DNA of 64,000 nucleotides from a beta proteobacterium AAP51 (GCA_001295905.1 LJHT01000039.1:20518-84517), one strand, 5' to 3'. Numbered from the stretch's first letter, positions 1-10,524 are shown. Notes: generated from the sequence alone by a model not told the origin. Program-made: numbers and translations.

Positions 1-1149
1 GGGCGCAGCCCAGCGGTCGGCCAGGCGCGCAGCCGCCGGGCGCTGCGCGCTGGCGCTCTTCATCATCGAGACGATGGCCTGCAGCCGGGTGTCGCCGCCC
101 ACGCGCTGCACGCGCACGAGCACCGGCGCGCCCAGGTTGGTGCTGCCGGCCACCACGGCGGCGCCCAGCGGCTTGTCCACGGGCAGGCTTTCGCCGGTGA
201 GCAGGGCTTCGTCGGCCTGCGTGTGGCCTTCTTCCACCAGACCGTCGGCCGGGAAGGCCTGGCCCAGCGGCACGCGCAGCAGGTCGCCCGGGCGCAGGCG
301 CTGCACGCTCACGGCCGTGGCCTGGCCATCGGCGCCGATGCGCCAGGCCGTTTCAGGCAGGCGCGCGAGCGAGGCCTCCAGCGCATCGGCGGCACGGTGG
401 CGGGCGCGCAGTTCCAGGTAGCGGGCGCCGAGCAGGAAGCTGACGAACATCGTCAGCGAATCGAAATACACCTCGTGGCCGAAGAGGCCGTCGGGCGAGA
501 AGGTGGCGCCGGTGCTGGCCACGAAAGTGATGAGCACGCCCAGTGCCACCGGCACGTCCATGCCGATGCGGCGTGTGCGCAGCGCGACCCAGGCGCCGCT
601 GAAGAAAGGGGTGGCGGCGAAGGCCATCACCGGCAGGCTGACCAGCCAGCTGCCCCAGTTCAGCAGCTGCGCGATGTCGGGCGCCAGTTCTCCCGGGGCC
701 GTCACATAGCTCGGCCAGGCCAGCATCATCACCTGCATGCCGCAGAAGGCCGCCACGAACAGGCGCCACAAGGCCTGGCGGTGCGCCTGGCGGCGCAGCG
801 CACGGGCGGGCGCGGCGGTGTCGGGCACGGCGTCGTAGCCGGCGCTGCGCACGGCGACGATCAAGGCCGAAGGGCGGGCCTGCGCCGGGTCCCAGCGCAC
901 GGTGGCCCGCTCGCTGGCGGCGCTGACAGAGGCGTGCTGCACGCCCGGCACGCCGAGCAGTGCGTGTTCGATCAGGTCGCCGCAGGCGGCGCAGTGCAGG
1001 CCCGAAAGCGCCAGCGTGGTTTCAGCGAGCGGCTGGCCGGCAGGGCCCTGCAGCCACCGCGTGCAGCCGCTGAACTCGGCAGGGTCGTCGAGGACGGCCA
1101 GGCGAACGTCATGCAGGGCTTGGGCGGGTACAGCAGTGGCGGGAGACAT
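1..1149 (-). CDS. Heavy-metal (copper) P1B-type ATPase, N-terminal part, cut by window edge
   Basis: Inner-membrane ATP-driven cation pump; 383 residues are visible and the frame is open at base 1. An N-terminal heavy-metal-associated domain carries the metal-binding CAAC motif (Cys53 and Cys56). Hydrophobic helices follow, then the segment RRIGMDVPVALG before a further membrane pair, and the actuator-domain TGES motif near residue 317. The phosphorylation site (DKTGT), ATP-binding domain and CPC helix would lie beyond the edge. The N-terminal layout resembles burkholderial CcoI/FixI/CtpA pumps that supply copper for cbb3 oxidase assembly more than detoxifying CopA, but no cco genes are visible to confirm this. 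The start is the ATG at 1149. Confidence 0.88.
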   Translation of the reverse strand, partial: MSPATAVPAQALHDVRLAVLDDPAEFSGCTRWLQGPAGQPLAETTLALSGLHCAACGDLIEHALLGVPGVQHASVSAASERATVRWDPAQARPSALIVAVRSAGYDAVPDTAAPARALRRQAHRQALWRLFVAAFCGMQVMMLAWPSYVTAPGELAPDIAQLLNWGSWLVSLPVMAFAATPFFSGAWVALRTRRIGMDVPVALGVLITFVASTGATFSPDGLFGHEVYFDSLTMFVSFLLGARYLELRARHRAADALEASLARLPETAWRIGADGQATAVSVQRLRPGDLLRVPLGQAFPADGLVEEGHTQADEALLTGESLPVDKPLGAAVVAGSTNLGAPVLVRVQRVGGDTRLQAIVSMMKSASAQRPAAARLADRWAAP

Positions 1150-1202
1150 CGGCAGGGCCAGATGGGATGCACATAATCTAGGCTCATCACCCTGCCCAGT
1201 CC

Positions 1203-1664
1203 ATGATCTTCATCAAGCCCACCCTCTTTCGCCTGCTCGCAGCGTTTGCCCTGGCCTTCGCAGCCACGGCCAGCGCACAGACAGGGCCGCAGCCCAAGCT
1301 GAAGACGGTGCCGCTCACCGCGGGCATGCACGTCATCCAGGCCGAATTGGCCATCACGCCCGAGCAGCAGCAAATCGGCATGATGTTCCGCCGCACGATG
1401 GGCGCCAACGAAGCCATGCTCTTCATCGAAGAGACCGCCAGCGTGCGCTGCTTCTGGATGCGCAACACCTTCATTCCGCTGAGCATCGCCTTCCTGGCCG
1501 ACGACGGCACTATCGTCAACATTGCCGACATGCAGCCGCAGTCGGACCAATCGCACTGCTCGGCGCAACCGGTGCGCTACGCGCTGGAGATGAACATGGG
1601 CTGGTTCGCCAAGCGCGGCATCAAGGCCGGCAGCCGCATCCGTGGCGGCCCCTTCGGCAAGTAG
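1203..1664 (+). CDS. DUF192 family exported protein
   Basis: Small secreted or periplasmic protein of 153 residues. An N-terminal signal peptide of about 25 residues ends in ASAQ. The rest matches the DUF192 fold by its typical segments: QQIGMMFRRTM, a FWMRNT motif, and a closing ALEMNMGWF-KRGIKAG stretch. The family is widespread but has no established biochemical role. The gene is divergent from the P-type ATPase, with a 53-bp gap, and convergent with sodB. Family assignment is secure; function is unknown. Confidence 0.88.
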   Translation: MIFIKPTLFRLLAAFALAFAATASAQTGPQPKLKTVPLTAGMHVIQAELAITPEQQQIGMMFRRTMGANEAMLFIEETASVRCFWMRNTFIPLSIAFLADDGTIVNIADMQPQSDQSHCSAQPVRYALEMNMGWFAKRGIKAGSRIRGGPFGK

Positions 1665-1701
1665 CCGTGCGCGCCGGCAAGCCGGCAGCCTTCAAAACGC
1701 C

Positions 1702-1723
1702 AACGGGCCCTCGCGGGCCCGTT
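1702..1723. terminator. GC-rich hairpin between convergent DUF192 and sodB genes
   Basis: A perfect 9-bp inverted repeat (AACGGGCCC / GGGCCCGTT) with a 4-base loop sits between the two convergent stop codons. The A/T-containing arm ends allow it to work in either direction, but there is no long T tract, so efficiency is uncertain. Confidence 0.55.
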
Positions 1724-1757
1724 GTTCGTTGCGGCAGGCGGCCGCAGCCGCCTGGCT

Positions 1758-2339
1758 TCAGGCGAAGTTCTTTTCGGCGAACTCCCAGTTCACCAGCTTG
1801 TCGAGGAAGGTCTCGACGAACTTCGGGCGCGCGTTGCGGTAGTCGATGTAGTAGGCGTGTTCCCACACGTCCACCGTGAGCAGGGCCTTGTCGGCGGTGG
1901 TCAGCGGCGTACCGGCAGCACCGGTGTTGACGATGTCGACGCTGCCGTCGGGCTTCTTCACCAGCCAGGTCCAGCCGCTGCCGAAGTTGCCCACGGCGCT
2001 CTTGGTGAAGGCTTCCTTGAAGGCGGCGTAGCTGCCCCACTTGGCGTTGATGGCCGCAGCCAGCGCGCCGCCGGGTTCGCCACCGCCGGCGGGCTTCATG
2101 CAGTGCCAGAAGAAGGTGTGGTTCCAGATTTGGGCCGAGTTGTTGTAGATGCCGCCGCTACTCTTCTTGATGATGTCTTCCAAAGACATCTCTTCGAATT
2201 CGGTGCCCTTCTGCAGGTTGTTCAGGTTCACCACGTAGGCGTTGTGGTGCTTGCCGTGGTGGAACTCCAGCGTCTCTTGGCTGTAGTGCGGGGCCAGGGC
2301 GTCGATGGCGTACGGCAGTGCGGGCAGGGTGTGTTGCAT
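1758..2339 (-). CDS. sodB: Superoxide dismutase [Fe]
   Basis: Cytoplasmic enzyme converting superoxide to oxygen and hydrogen peroxide. It is 193 residues, the same length as E. coli SodB. The first metal ligand is His27 in the FHHGKHH segment, the second is in NHTFFWH, and the last two are in [11 protein letters not shown]. The iron-type signature residues are present ([10 protein letters not shown] and FGSGWTWLV). The frame continues upstream without a stop, but the family N-terminus and an AAGGAA ribosome-binding site place the start at the ATG at 2339. It lies 95 bp downstream of xseA on the same strand, so it may have its own promoter. Confidence 0.95.
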   Translation of the reverse strand: MQHTLPALPYAIDALAPHYSQETLEFHHGKHHNAYVVNLNNLQKGTEFEEMSLEDIIKKSSGGIYNNSAQIWNHTFFWHCMKPAGGGEPGGALAAAINAKWGSYAAFKEAFTKSAVGNFGSGWTWLVKKPDGSVDIVNTGAAGTPLTTADKALLTVDVWEHAYYIDYRNARPKFVETFLDKLVNWEFAEKNFA

Positions 2340-2434
2340 GGTGCTGGATTCCTTGGGCGTTGATGGAAGCAGAGCGGGGCCTTCAGCCTCACAAGCATTG
2401 TAGGCAGCCGCTTGGCCGGTGCTGCCGGCAGGGA

Positions 2435-3805
2435 CTAGGCGGCGGGGTCGGGTAAACCGGCCGCGCCAGGCTTGGCGGGGTCGGCAGGCGCCAGGGGCAG
2501 CCCCTGCGCCACCGGCCCGGGCAGCACGCTGTGCACCTGCGCCAGGGCCTGGCCATCGGCCCACACGGCGCGCACCTGCTGGCCGGGCTGCAGGGCGCGC
2601 ACGCTCAGCACCGGCCGGCCGTCTGCACCTTCCACCCAGGCATAACCGCGCTGCAGCACGCGGTGCGGGTCGTGCGCCTGCAAGGCCTGCTGCGCCGCCT
2701 GCAGCCGCAAGGGCTCGGCCTGCAGGCGCTGCCGAAGGGCCCGCTGCAGGCGCTGCTGCAAGAGCTGCGGGGCTTCGGCGAGGCGTTGCCGGCGTTGCTG
2801 CAGCGCGCGCTGCAGACGGCCGGCCAGGCTGTCCAGGCGCTGGCCCTGCCCCTGCAGGCTGCGTGCGGGCTGGCCCAGGCGCAAGGCCAGCGTGTCCACG
2901 CGCTGCGCCTGTGCCTGCAACGCACGCACCACGCCGCGCCGCAGAAAGGCCGCACGGGCCTGCAAGGCGGCCAGCGCCTCTTCGCGTGCCGGGGCGGCCA
3001 GTTCGGCGGCCGCCGTGGGCGTGGGGGCGCGCAGGTCGGCCACGAGGTCGCACAAGGTGATGTCGGTTTCGTGGCCCACGCCGCACACCACGGGCAGCGG
3101 GCAGGCGGCCACGGCCTGCACCACCCGTTCGTCGTTGAAGGCCCACAGGTCTTCCAGCGAGCCCCCGCCGCGCACGAGCAGCAGCACATCCACCTCGGCA
3201 CGCTCGCCGGCCAGGCGCAAGGCCGCCACCAGGGCGGCCGGCGCTTCGGCGCCTTGCACGAGGCTGGGGTACACCACCACACGCAAGTTCGGCGCACGGC
3301 GCTTCAGCGTGGTCAGCACATCGTGCAACGCCGCAGCGCCCAGCGAGGTAACGATGCCCAGCACCCGCGGATGCACAGGCAGCGGCCGCTTGCGCGCGGC
3401 ATCGAACAGGCCCTGGGCTTCCAGCCGCGCACGGCGGCGCAGGAACTCCTCGTACAAGGTGCCCGTGCCCAGGCGCTGCAGCGACTCCACCACCATCTGC
3501 AGTTCGCCGCGCGCGTCGTAGATGCCCAGCCGCCCGCGGGCTTCCACCTGCTGGCCGTCGGCGGGCGAGAAGTCGGTGAGCAGGGCCGCGCGCCGGAACA
3601 TCGCGCAGCGCAGCAGCGCCGGCGCGCCGTCGATGTCCTTCAGCGCGAAGTAGCAGTGCCCGCTGCCCGCGCGGGAGAAGCCCGAGAGTTCACCCCGCAC
3701 CGTGACGGCGCCAAAGCGTGCCGCCAGGGCATCGCTGGTGGCCAGCAGCAAGGCCGCCACGCCCCAGGGCAGGCGCATGGGCGCGGCTTCTTCGCGCTCA
3801 GCCAT
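2435..3805 (-). CDS. xseA: Exodeoxyribonuclease VII large subunit
   Basis: Large subunit of the single-strand-specific exonuclease XseA-XseB. It has an N-terminal OB-fold domain (about residues 10-110), the catalytic core with [14 protein letters not shown] and CGVGHETD, and a long Gln/Arg/Leu-rich C-terminal coiled coil. It is 456 residues from the ATG at 3805; a 16-residue longer form from 3853 is possible but extends beyond the usual family start. No xseB lies next to it. Confidence 0.93.
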   Translation of the reverse strand: MAEREEAAPMRLPWGVAALLLATSDALAARFGAVTVRGELSGFSRAGSGHCYFALKDIDGAPALLRCAMFRRAALLTDFSPADGQQVEARGRLGIYDARGELQMVVESLQRLGTGTLYEEFLRRRARLEAQGLFDAARKRPLPVHPRVLGIVTSLGAAALHDVLTTLKRRAPNLRVVVYPSLVQGAEAPAALVAALRLAGERAEVDVLLLVRGGGSLEDLWAFNDERVVQAVAACPLPVVCGVGHETDITLCDLVADLRAPTPTAAAELAAPAREEALAALQARAAFLRRGVVRALQAQAQRVDTLALRLGQPARSLQGQGQRLDSLAGRLQRALQQRRQRLAEAPQLLQQRLQRALRQRLQAEPLRLQAAQQALQAHDPHRVLQRGYAWVEGADGRPVLSVRALQPGQQVRAVWADGQALAQVHSVLPGPVAQGLPLAPADPAKPGAAGLPDPAA

Positions 3806-4211
3806 GCGGGAAGCCAGGCTTGGCGCGGCCCAGGATGCCCACAGCCGCGCCAATGCTGGCGATTCGGGCCATCAGCTCGGTCACAGAACAGTCACAGACG
3901 TGCAAGTCGTTGATGTGCATGAAGAATTTCTTGCCCAAAAAAACGGCAACGCAAGGCATCGCAAGCAGCGGCGCGGGTTTTGGCGGCGGGCTCAGGGCTT
4001 GCCCACAGAGTTGTCCACATCTTCGGTGAACCAAGGCGGCGCGCCTCGCAAGTGAAGGAAACCTGGCTTGGCGCCGCGGGGGCATCGGCCATAATCCGCC
4101 GCAGCTTCAGCCCCCGAGCCGCCGTGGAAGGCGGGTGGGACGCCCGGCGTTCGGGCCCGACAGGGTTTGAACGGCCACAGATCTCAAGCCCGTTTCAAGC
4201 CCGAGACCCCC
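3806..4211. other. Intergenic region between divergent xseA and exbB
   Basis: About 400 bp with no convincing gene. It must hold both divergent promoters. Two near-DnaA-box nonamers, TTGCCCACA (3999-4007) and TTGTCCACA (4011-4019), lie in tandem. On the minus strand a 40-codon ORF (3920-3798) ends just inside xseA; it could be a leader peptide but has no recognisable homology. AT content is visibly higher than in the flanking genes around 3880-3960. Confidence 0.5.
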
Positions 4212-4856
4212 TTGCTGTCGATCATACAAGCGGCCGGTTGGCCCATCTGGACCCTCATCCTCAGTTCCATCGTCGCCCTGGCGCTCATCATCGAGCGCCT
4301 GTACCAGCTGCGGCCCTCGCTGGTGGCCCCGCCGCAGCTGCTGGACGAAGTGATCGGCGTCACCCGGGCCAGCCTGCCGGCGGCCGATGTGGTGAACAAG
4401 CTCGCCGAGAACTCGGTGCTGGGCAGCGTGCTGGCCGCCGGCCTGCGCAGCGTGATCGCCGAGCCGCGCATCAGCGAGCAGGCGCTGCGCCAGGCTTTCG
4501 AGAACGCCGGCCGCGCCGCCGTGCACAAGCTCGAGCGCTACCTCAACGCGCTGGGCACCATCGCTTCCTCGGCGCCCTTGCTGGGCCTGTTCGGCACCAT
4601 CATCGGCATGATCGAGATCTTCGGTTCGCAGGCGCCCACCGGCCCGGGTGGCGTGGGCGGCAACCCGCAGCAGCTGGCACACGGCATCTCCATCGCCCTC
4701 TACAACACCGCCTTCGGGCTGATGGTGGCCATTCCTGCGCTGATGTTCTACCGCTACTTCCGCGGCCGCGTGGAAGACTTCCAGCTCTCGATGGAACTGG
4801 CCGCCGAACGCATGGTGCCGCACCTGATGCGCTTCGTCGTGCGCAACCAGGCCTGA
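4212..4856 (+). CDS. exbB: MotA/TolQ/ExbB family proton-channel protein
   Basis: Inner-membrane subunit of the ExbB-ExbD motor that uses the proton gradient to drive TonB. A first membrane helix lies near the N-terminus (WTLILSSIVALALIIE), then a cytoplasmic loop and two more helices (IASSAPLLGLFGTIIGMI and AFGLMVAIPALMFYRYF) with the conserved GLFGT motif. The start is uncertain: no ATG fits, and the candidates are TTG at 4212, matching the usual L/MLSIIQAAGWPIW family start, or TTG at 4167. It is followed one base later by exbD. No tonB is adjacent; the TonB-dependent receptor at 12.5-15.4 kb is a possible client. Confidence 0.92.
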   Translation: MLSIIQAAGWPIWTLILSSIVALALIIERLYQLRPSLVAPPQLLDEVIGVTRASLPAADVVNKLAENSVLGSVLAAGLRSVIAEPRISEQALRQAFENAGRAAVHKLERYLNALGTIASSAPLLGLFGTIIGMIEIFGSQAPTGPGGVGGNPQQLAHGISIALYNTAFGLMVAIPALMFYRYFRGRVEDFQLSMELAAERMVPHLMRFVVRNQA

Positions 4857-4857
4857 G

Positions 4858-5283
4858 ATGAAGTTCAGCCGCCGCCCCCCGGATGAGCCGGAGATCAACC
4901 TGATCCCGTTCATCGACGTGCTGCTGGTGGTGATGATCTTCCTGATGCTCAGCACCACCTTCTCGCGCTTCACCGAGCTGCAGATCAACCTGCCCGCGGC
5001 TGATGCCGAGAAGCTGCAGCAGCGCCCCGGCGAGGTGCTGGTGGCGATTGCCGCCGACGGCCGCTACGCCATCAACAAGAAGGCCGTGGACGGCCGCAGC
5101 ATCGAGCTGCTGACGGCCGAACTGGTGGCTGCCTCAGGGGGCCGGGCCGACACCGTGGTGATCATCTCCGCCGACGCCCTGGCCGCGCACCAGGCCGTGG
5201 TGAACGTGCTGGACGCCGCACGCCGCGCGGGCCTGGCACGGCTGACCTTCGCGGCGCAGTCGGGCACCGCCGCCGCGCGCTGA
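4858..5283 (+). CDS. exbD: ExbD/TolR family biopolymer transport protein
   Basis: Partner of ExbB in the TonB-energising motor. It is 141 residues with one N-terminal membrane helix containing the essential acidic residue in PFIDVLLVVMIFLML, then a periplasmic domain typical of ExbD/TolR. The stop of exbB and this ATG are separated by one base, so coupled translation is likely. It heads the series exbB-exbD-lpxK-trm112-kdsB. Confidence 0.93.
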   Translation: MKFSRRPPDEPEINLIPFIDVLLVVMIFLMLSTTFSRFTELQINLPAADAEKLQQRPGEVLVAIAADGRYAINKKAVDGRSIELLTAELVAASGGRADTVVIISADALAAHQAVVNVLDAARRAGLARLTFAAQSGTAAAR

Positions 5284-5320
5284 TGACCCCGCCGGCCCCG
5301 GCGGCCGCACCCACCCGGCG

Positions 5321-6385
5321 ATGAGCGCCGCGTTCGAAGCCCTGCTGCAACGCTGCTGGTGGCAACCCCGGCCGGGCCTGCTGGCATGGGCCCTGTGGCC
5401 GCTGTCGCTGATTTACCGCGCCTTGTGGGCGCTGCACAGGCGGCACGCGCCAGTGCCGCCAGCCTTGCCGGTGCCCGTGCTGGTGGTCGGCAACCATGTC
5501 GTGGGCGGGGCGGGCAAGACGCCCACCGTCATCGCGCTCGTGCAGGCGCTGCAGGCGCGCGGGCTCCGGCCGGGGGTCATCTCGCGCGGCCATGGCCGCC
5601 AGGGCAGCGCGCCGGTGGCCGTGCACGAGGGGGCCAGCGCCGGCGAGGTGGGCGACGAGCCGCTGCTCATCCAGCGCCGCTGCCAGGTGCCGGTGTGGGT
5701 GGGCCGGCAGCGCGCCGCGGCGGCCCGGGCGCTTTGCCAGTCGCACCCGGAGGTGGACGTGCTGGTGTCCGACGACGGCCTGCAGCACCTGGCGCTGCCG
5801 CGCCAGGCCGAGGTGGTGGTGTTCGACGAACGCGGCGCCGGCAACGGCCTGCTGCTGCCCGCCGGGCCGCTGCGCGAGCCCTTGCCCGCAAGGCAGCCCG
5901 CCTGGCGCCGCGTGCTCTACACGGGCGGCCAGCCCAGCACGCCTTTGCCGGGTCTGCTGGCGCGCCGCCAGCTGTCGCTGGCCTGGCCCCTGGCTGCCTG
6001 GTGGGCCGGCGACGCCACGCAGGCCCTGCCCTTGCAGGAACTGCAGGGCCGCCCGCTGCTGGCGGCCGCCGGCATGGCCGCGCCGGCGAAGTTCTTCGGC
6101 CTGCTGGCCCAGGCCGGCCTGCGCTTCGAGCCGCTGCCGCTGCCCGACCACCACCCCTACGCCACCCTGCCCTGGCCTTCCGGCACGCCCGATGTGCTGG
6201 TGACGGAAAAAGACGCCGTGAAGCTGCCCCCTGCGGCCATGGGCGCTACGCGCGTGTGGGTGCTGCCGCTAGACTTCCTGGTGCCCCCGGGCCTGGTGGA
6301 TGAGTTGCTGGCACTGCTGTTTCCGTCACCCCCGTCATCTCAGTCACCGCGCCCCGCCCCCCACCCCACCGAACGCCGCCCATGA
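5321..6385 (+). CDS. lpxK: Tetraacyldisaccharide 4'-kinase
   Basis: Inner-membrane kinase adding the 4'-phosphate to the lipid A precursor, the sixth step of the Raetz pathway. It is 354 residues, with an N-terminal membrane-associated helix and the Walker A motif GGAGKTPT around residue 65. DEPLLIQRR, SDDGLQHL and a C-terminal VTEKDAVKL motif are all characteristic of LpxK. It starts 37 bp after exbD and overlaps the next gene by four bases (ATGA), consistent with one operon together with kdsB, another LPS-precursor gene. Confidence 0.95.
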   Translation: MSAAFEALLQRCWWQPRPGLLAWALWPLSLIYRALWALHRRHAPVPPALPVPVLVVGNHVVGGAGKTPTVIALVQALQARGLRPGVISRGHGRQGSAPVAVHEGASAGEVGDEPLLIQRRCQVPVWVGRQRAAAARALCQSHPEVDVLVSDDGLQHLALPRQAEVVVFDERGAGNGLLLPAGPLREPLPARQPAWRRVLYTGGQPSTPLPGLLARRQLSLAWPLAAWWAGDATQALPLQELQGRPLLAAAGMAAPAKFFGLLAQAGLRFEPLPLPDHHPYATLPWPSGTPDVLVTEKDAVKLPPAAMGATRVWVLPLDFLVPPGLVDELLALLFPSPPSSQSPRPAPHPTERRP

Positions 6386-6579
6386 GCCTGGACCACCGCC
6401 TGATCAACCTGCTGGTCTGCCCCGTCTGCAAAGGCCCGCTGGAGATGCGGCGCGACCCCGAGTTGCGCCCTACCGACCTCGTGTGCCCTGCCGACCGCCT
6501 GGCCTTCCCGCTGCGCGACGGCATTCCGGTGATGCTGGAAAACGAAGCGCGCCCGCTCGACGGCCCCGTTGCCGCCTGA
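6382..6579 (+). CDS. Trm112-like small protein
   Basis: A 65-residue protein of the UPF0434/Trm112 family. It starts with [11 protein letters not shown], has a second conserved half ([20 protein letters not shown]) and ends in an acidic stretch. Eukaryotic and archaeal Trm112 proteins activate methyltransferases; the bacterial role is not settled. Only one CxxC pair plus a third cysteine is present, so zinc binding is uncertain. It overlaps lpxK by four bases and lies 14 bp before kdsB, a very conserved position in proteobacteria. Confidence 0.9.
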   Translation: MSLDHRLINLLVCPVCKGPLEMRRDPELRPTDLVCPADRLAFPLRDGIPVMLENEARPLDGPVAA

Positions 6580-6592
6580 CGAAGGCGCGGCG

Positions 6593-7399
6593 ATGGCACA
6601 GCCCCTGCCCTTCACGGTGCTGGTGCCGGCCCGGCTGGCCTCCACCCGCCTGCCGAACAAGCCGTTGGCCGACATCGCCGGCCTGCCCATGGTGGTGCGC
6701 GTGGCCCAGCGCGCAGCGCTCAGCGGCGCGCAGCGCGTGGTGGTGGCGGCCGACGACCCCCGCATCACCGAGGCCTGCACGGCCCACGGCGTGCAGGCCT
6801 TGCTGACGCGCCACGACCACCCCAGCGGCAGCGACCGCCTCGCCGAGGCCTGCACGTTGCTGGGGCTGGAGGGCGACGACGTGGTGGTGAACGTGCAAGG
6901 CGATGAACCCCTCATCGACCCGGCCCTGGTGCGCCGCTGTGCCGAACTGCTGGCCGAACGGCCCGACTGCGTGATGAGCACGGCCGCGCATGCCATCCAC
7001 AGCCGCGACGACTACCTGAACCCGAACGTCGTGAAGGTGGTGCTGGACGCCGCCGGCCGCGCGCTCTACTTCAGCCGGGCCCCCATCGCTTGGTGGCGTG
7101 ACGGCGTTGGCCCCGGCAGCGTGGACGGCCTGCCTGCCCTGCCCAGCCCGGCCCCCTTGCGCCATGTGGGCCTGTATGGCTACCGCGCCGGCTTCCTGCG
7201 CCGCTTTCCGGCGCTGCCCCCCGCGCCGCTGGAACACACCGAGGCGCTGGAGCAGCTGCGCGTGCTATGGCACGGCGAGCGCATTGCCGTCCACGTGGCT
7301 GAAGGCAGCCCGGGCCCGGGCGTGGACACGCCCGAAGACCTGGCCCGCGTGCAGGCCCTTTTTGCGACCCTGTTTCCCGACGGCCACACCCCGGGCTGA
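6593..7399 (+). CDS. kdsB: 3-deoxy-manno-octulosonate cytidylyltransferase
   Basis: Activates Kdo as CMP-Kdo for lipopolysaccharide core synthesis in the cytoplasm. It is 268 residues with the nucleotide-binding motif [20 protein letters not shown] at the N-terminus, [11 protein letters not shown] in the middle and ALYFSRAPI later, all diagnostic. The ATG at 6593 is chosen because a GAAGG site lies 7 bases upstream and the family starts here. An in-frame TTG at 6569 would overlap the preceding gene and is less likely. Confidence 0.95.
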   Translation: MAQPLPFTVLVPARLASTRLPNKPLADIAGLPMVVRVAQRAALSGAQRVVVAADDPRITEACTAHGVQALLTRHDHPSGSDRLAEACTLLGLEGDDVVVNVQGDEPLIDPALVRRCAELLAERPDCVMSTAAHAIHSRDDYLNPNVVKVVLDAAGRALYFSRAPIAWWRDGVGPGSVDGLPALPSPAPLRHVGLYGYRAGFLRRFPALPPAPLEHTEALEQLRVLWHGERIAVHVAEGSPGPGVDTPEDLARVQALFATLFPDGHTPG

Positions 7400-8188
<789 letters not shown>

Positions 8189-8225
8189 AACCGCGGCACG
8201 GCACAGCAACCACACAGAGCTTCCA

Positions 8226-8984
8226 ATGGACATCGCAGGCAAGGTCTTCATCGTCACGGGTGGCGCTTCAGGGCTGGGTGAAGGCACTGCGCGCATGCTG
8301 GCCGAGGCCGGCGCGCGCGTGGTGGTGGCCGACCTGCAGGTGGAGCGCGGGCAGGCCGTGGCGGCCGAGATCGGCGGCGCCTTCGTGAAGTGCGACGTCA
8401 GCCAGGAAGCCGATGGCCAGGCCGCTGTGGCGCAAGCCGTGGCCCTGGGCAAGCTGATGGGCCTGGTGAACTGCGCCGGCATTGCCCCGGCCGTGAAAAC
8501 GGTTGGCAAGGAAGGCGCGCACCCGCTAGCCACCTTCACCAAGACCATCACCGTCAATCTCATCGGCAGCTTCAACATGATCCGCCTGGCGGCCGAGGCG
8601 ATGGCGAAGAACACGCCCGAGGCCACGGGTGAGCGCGGCGTGCTCATCAGCACGGCCAGCGTGGCCGCCTACGATGGCCAGATCGGCCAGGCCGCCTACA
8701 GCGCCAGCAAGGGCGGCGTGGTCGGCATGACGCTGCCCATCGCGCGCGACCTGGCGCGCAACGGCATCCGCAACATGACCATCGCCCCGGGCATCTTCGG
8801 CACGCCCATGCTCTTCGGCATGCCCCAGGAGGTGCAGGACGCACTGGCCGCCGGCGTGCCCTTCCCCAGCCGGCTGGGCACGCCGGCCGATTTCGCCAAG
8901 CTGGTGAAGCACATCATTGAGAACGACATGCTCAATGGCGAGGTGATACGGCTGGACGGGGCCATTCGGCTGGCGCCGCGCTGA
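8226..8984 (+). CDS. SDR family dehydrogenase, type-2 3-hydroxyacyl-CoA dehydrogenase-like
   Basis: NAD-dependent short-chain dehydrogenase of 252 residues. The cofactor glycine motif TGGASGLG is at about residue 11, the NCAG motif follows, and the catalytic Ser and the YSASKGG Tyr/Lys pair are present. The late segment [13 protein letters not shown] resembles the HSD17B10/3-hydroxy-2-methylbutyryl-CoA dehydrogenase subgroup, which acts in isoleucine and fatty-acid breakdown. The exact substrate cannot be read from sequence. It lies 37 bp after adk on the same strand. Confidence 0.88.
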   Translation: MDIAGKVFIVTGGASGLGEGTARMLAEAGARVVVADLQVERGQAVAAEIGGAFVKCDVSQEADGQAAVAQAVALGKLMGLVNCAGIAPAVKTVGKEGAHPLATFTKTITVNLIGSFNMIRLAAEAMAKNTPEATGERGVLISTASVAAYDGQIGQAAYSASKGGVVGMTLPIARDLARNGIRNMTIAPGIFGTPMLFGMPQEVQDALAAGVPFPSRLGTPADFAKLVKHIIENDMLNGEVIRLDGAIRLAPR

Positions 8985-9024
8985 GCCCGAGCCTCGTGCC
9001 ACCGGCCCGCGCAGCTGCCGGCCC

Positions 9025-10524
9025 GTGAACACCGACGAACTGGCACGCCATGCGGGCCGCCTGCGCGAGGCCGGCCGCGTTGAAGAAGCCGTGGCGGCCT
9101 ACGAAAAGCTGCTGGGCGTGGACCCGGATCGGCCCAACAGCTGGTTCAACCTGGGGCTGCTGCGGCGGCGCCAGCGGCAGTTCGCCGCCGCGCTGGAAGC
9201 CTATGCGCAGGCCTTGCGCCGCGGTGTGCCCGGGCCCGAAGAAGCGCACCTGAACCGCGCCGTCATCTACGCCGACGACCTGCGCCGCCCTGCCGATGCG
9301 CAGCGCGAACTGGAACAGGCCCTCGCGCTGAACCCGCAGTTCGTGCCGGCCTTGCTTAACCTGGGCAACCTGCATGAAGACCTGGGCCAGCGTGAAGCTG
9401 CTGCAGGCTGCTACAGCCGGGTGCTGGCGCTGGAGCCGCGCCATGGCCTGGCGCTGGCCCGGTTGGCACAAGTCACCCAGGGCACCGAGCCGATGCAGGC
9501 CCTGCTGCCCGCGCTGAGGGCGGCCTGCGCCGAGAACCGCCGACCTGTGGCCGAGCGCGCAGAGCTGGGCTTTGCGCTGGGGCGGCTGCTCGACGGCTGC
9601 GGCCTGTACGACGAGGCCTTTGCGGTCTACACCCAGGCCAACCTGCACAGCCGGCTGAGTGCACCGGCACCGGGCCCGCGCTACGACCGCGTGGCCCACG
9701 AGGCCGACATCACGGCCGTGATCGACACCTTCGCCCGCGCCGGTCCGCCGCCTGCAGCCCACGTGTCCGCGCCGAGCGCAGGGGCCCGGCCGCGGCGGCA
9801 GCCGCCCATCTTCGTGCTTGGCATGTTCAGGTCGGGCTCGACGCTGGTCGAGCAGGTGCTGGCCAGCCATCCGCAGGTTCGCTCGGGCGGCGAGCTCGAC
9901 ATCCTGCCGCAGCTGGTGGCCCGCCAGCTCAGCCCCTACCCCCAGGCGGCTGCGGGGCTCACCGCTTCACGCTGCGCGGAGCTGGCCGACGACTACCTGC
10001 GCGAACTGGCCGCCGTGTTGCCAGACGCGGGGGTGGTGACGGACAAGCGGCCCGACAACTACCGCTACGTCGGCCTGATCAAGCGCCTGTTCCCGGAGGC
10101 GCGCATCGTGCACACCCACCGCCACCCGCTGGACAACTGCCTGTCCGTGCACTTCCTGCACCTGGCGCACAGCAAGGCCTATGCGCTGAACCTGCTCGAC
10201 ACCGGGCACTACTACCTGCAGTACCAGCGCCTGATGGCGCACTGGAAAACGCTGTATGGCGAGGACATCCTCGACTTCGACTACGACGCTTTCGTGCACA
10301 CCCCGCGGGCCCACACCGAGCGCCTGCTGGCCTTTGCCGGGCTGGGTTGGGACGAGCGCTGCCTGGCCTTCCACCAGGCCGCCAGCCCCGTGCGCACGGC
10401 CAGCGTGTGGCAGGTGCGTGAGCCGCTCTACCACCGCGCGTCGGGGCGGTGGCGGCACTATCGCCAGCATCTGGGCGAGCTGGCCACGTTGCTGGGTCTC
10501 TGCCTGGGGGGCGAGACCGACTGA
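9025..10524 (+). CDS. TPR-repeat sulfotransferase family protein
   Basis: 499 residues from a GTG start. The N-terminal half is a run of tetratricopeptide repeats (for example LNPQFVPALLNLGNLHEDLG). The C-terminal half is a sulfotransferase domain with the PAPS-binding P-loop VLGMFRSGSTLVEQVL near residue 265 and a later RIVHTHRHPLDNCLS segment matching the 3'-phosphate-binding region. It would transfer sulfate from PAPS to an unknown acceptor chosen through the TPR part. Its neighbourhood, with a TPR-fused hydroxylase and a TonB receptor, suggests a shared substrate; that is inference. Confidence 0.85.
   Translation: MNTDELARHAGRLREAGRVEEAVAAYEKLLGVDPDRPNSWFNLGLLRRRQRQFAAALEAYAQALRRGVPGPEEAHLNRAVIYADDLRRPADAQRELEQALALNPQFVPALLNLGNLHEDLGQREAAAGCYSRVLALEPRHGLALARLAQVTQGTEPMQALLPALRAACAENRRPVAERAELGFALGRLLDGCGLYDEAFAVYTQANLHSRLSAPAPGPRYDRVAHEADITAVIDTFARAGPPPAAHVSAPSAGARPRRQPPIFVLGMFRSGSTLVEQVLASHPQVRSGGELDILPQLVARQLSPYPQAAAGLTASRCAELADDYLRELAAVLPDAGVVTDKRPDNYRYVGLIKRLFPEARIVHTHRHPLDNCLSVHFLHLAHSKAYALNLLDTGHYYLQYQRLMAHWKTLYGEDILDFDYDAFVHTPRAHTERLLAFAGLGWDERCLAFHQAASPVRTASVWQVREPLYHRASGRWRHYRQHLGELATLLGLCLGGETD

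Noticed and set aside
1758..3146. SodB with a long N-terminal extension
   Set aside because: The upstream in-frame part overlaps xseA and is Arg/Pro/Ala-rich; the proper SodB start with ribosome-binding site is at 2339.
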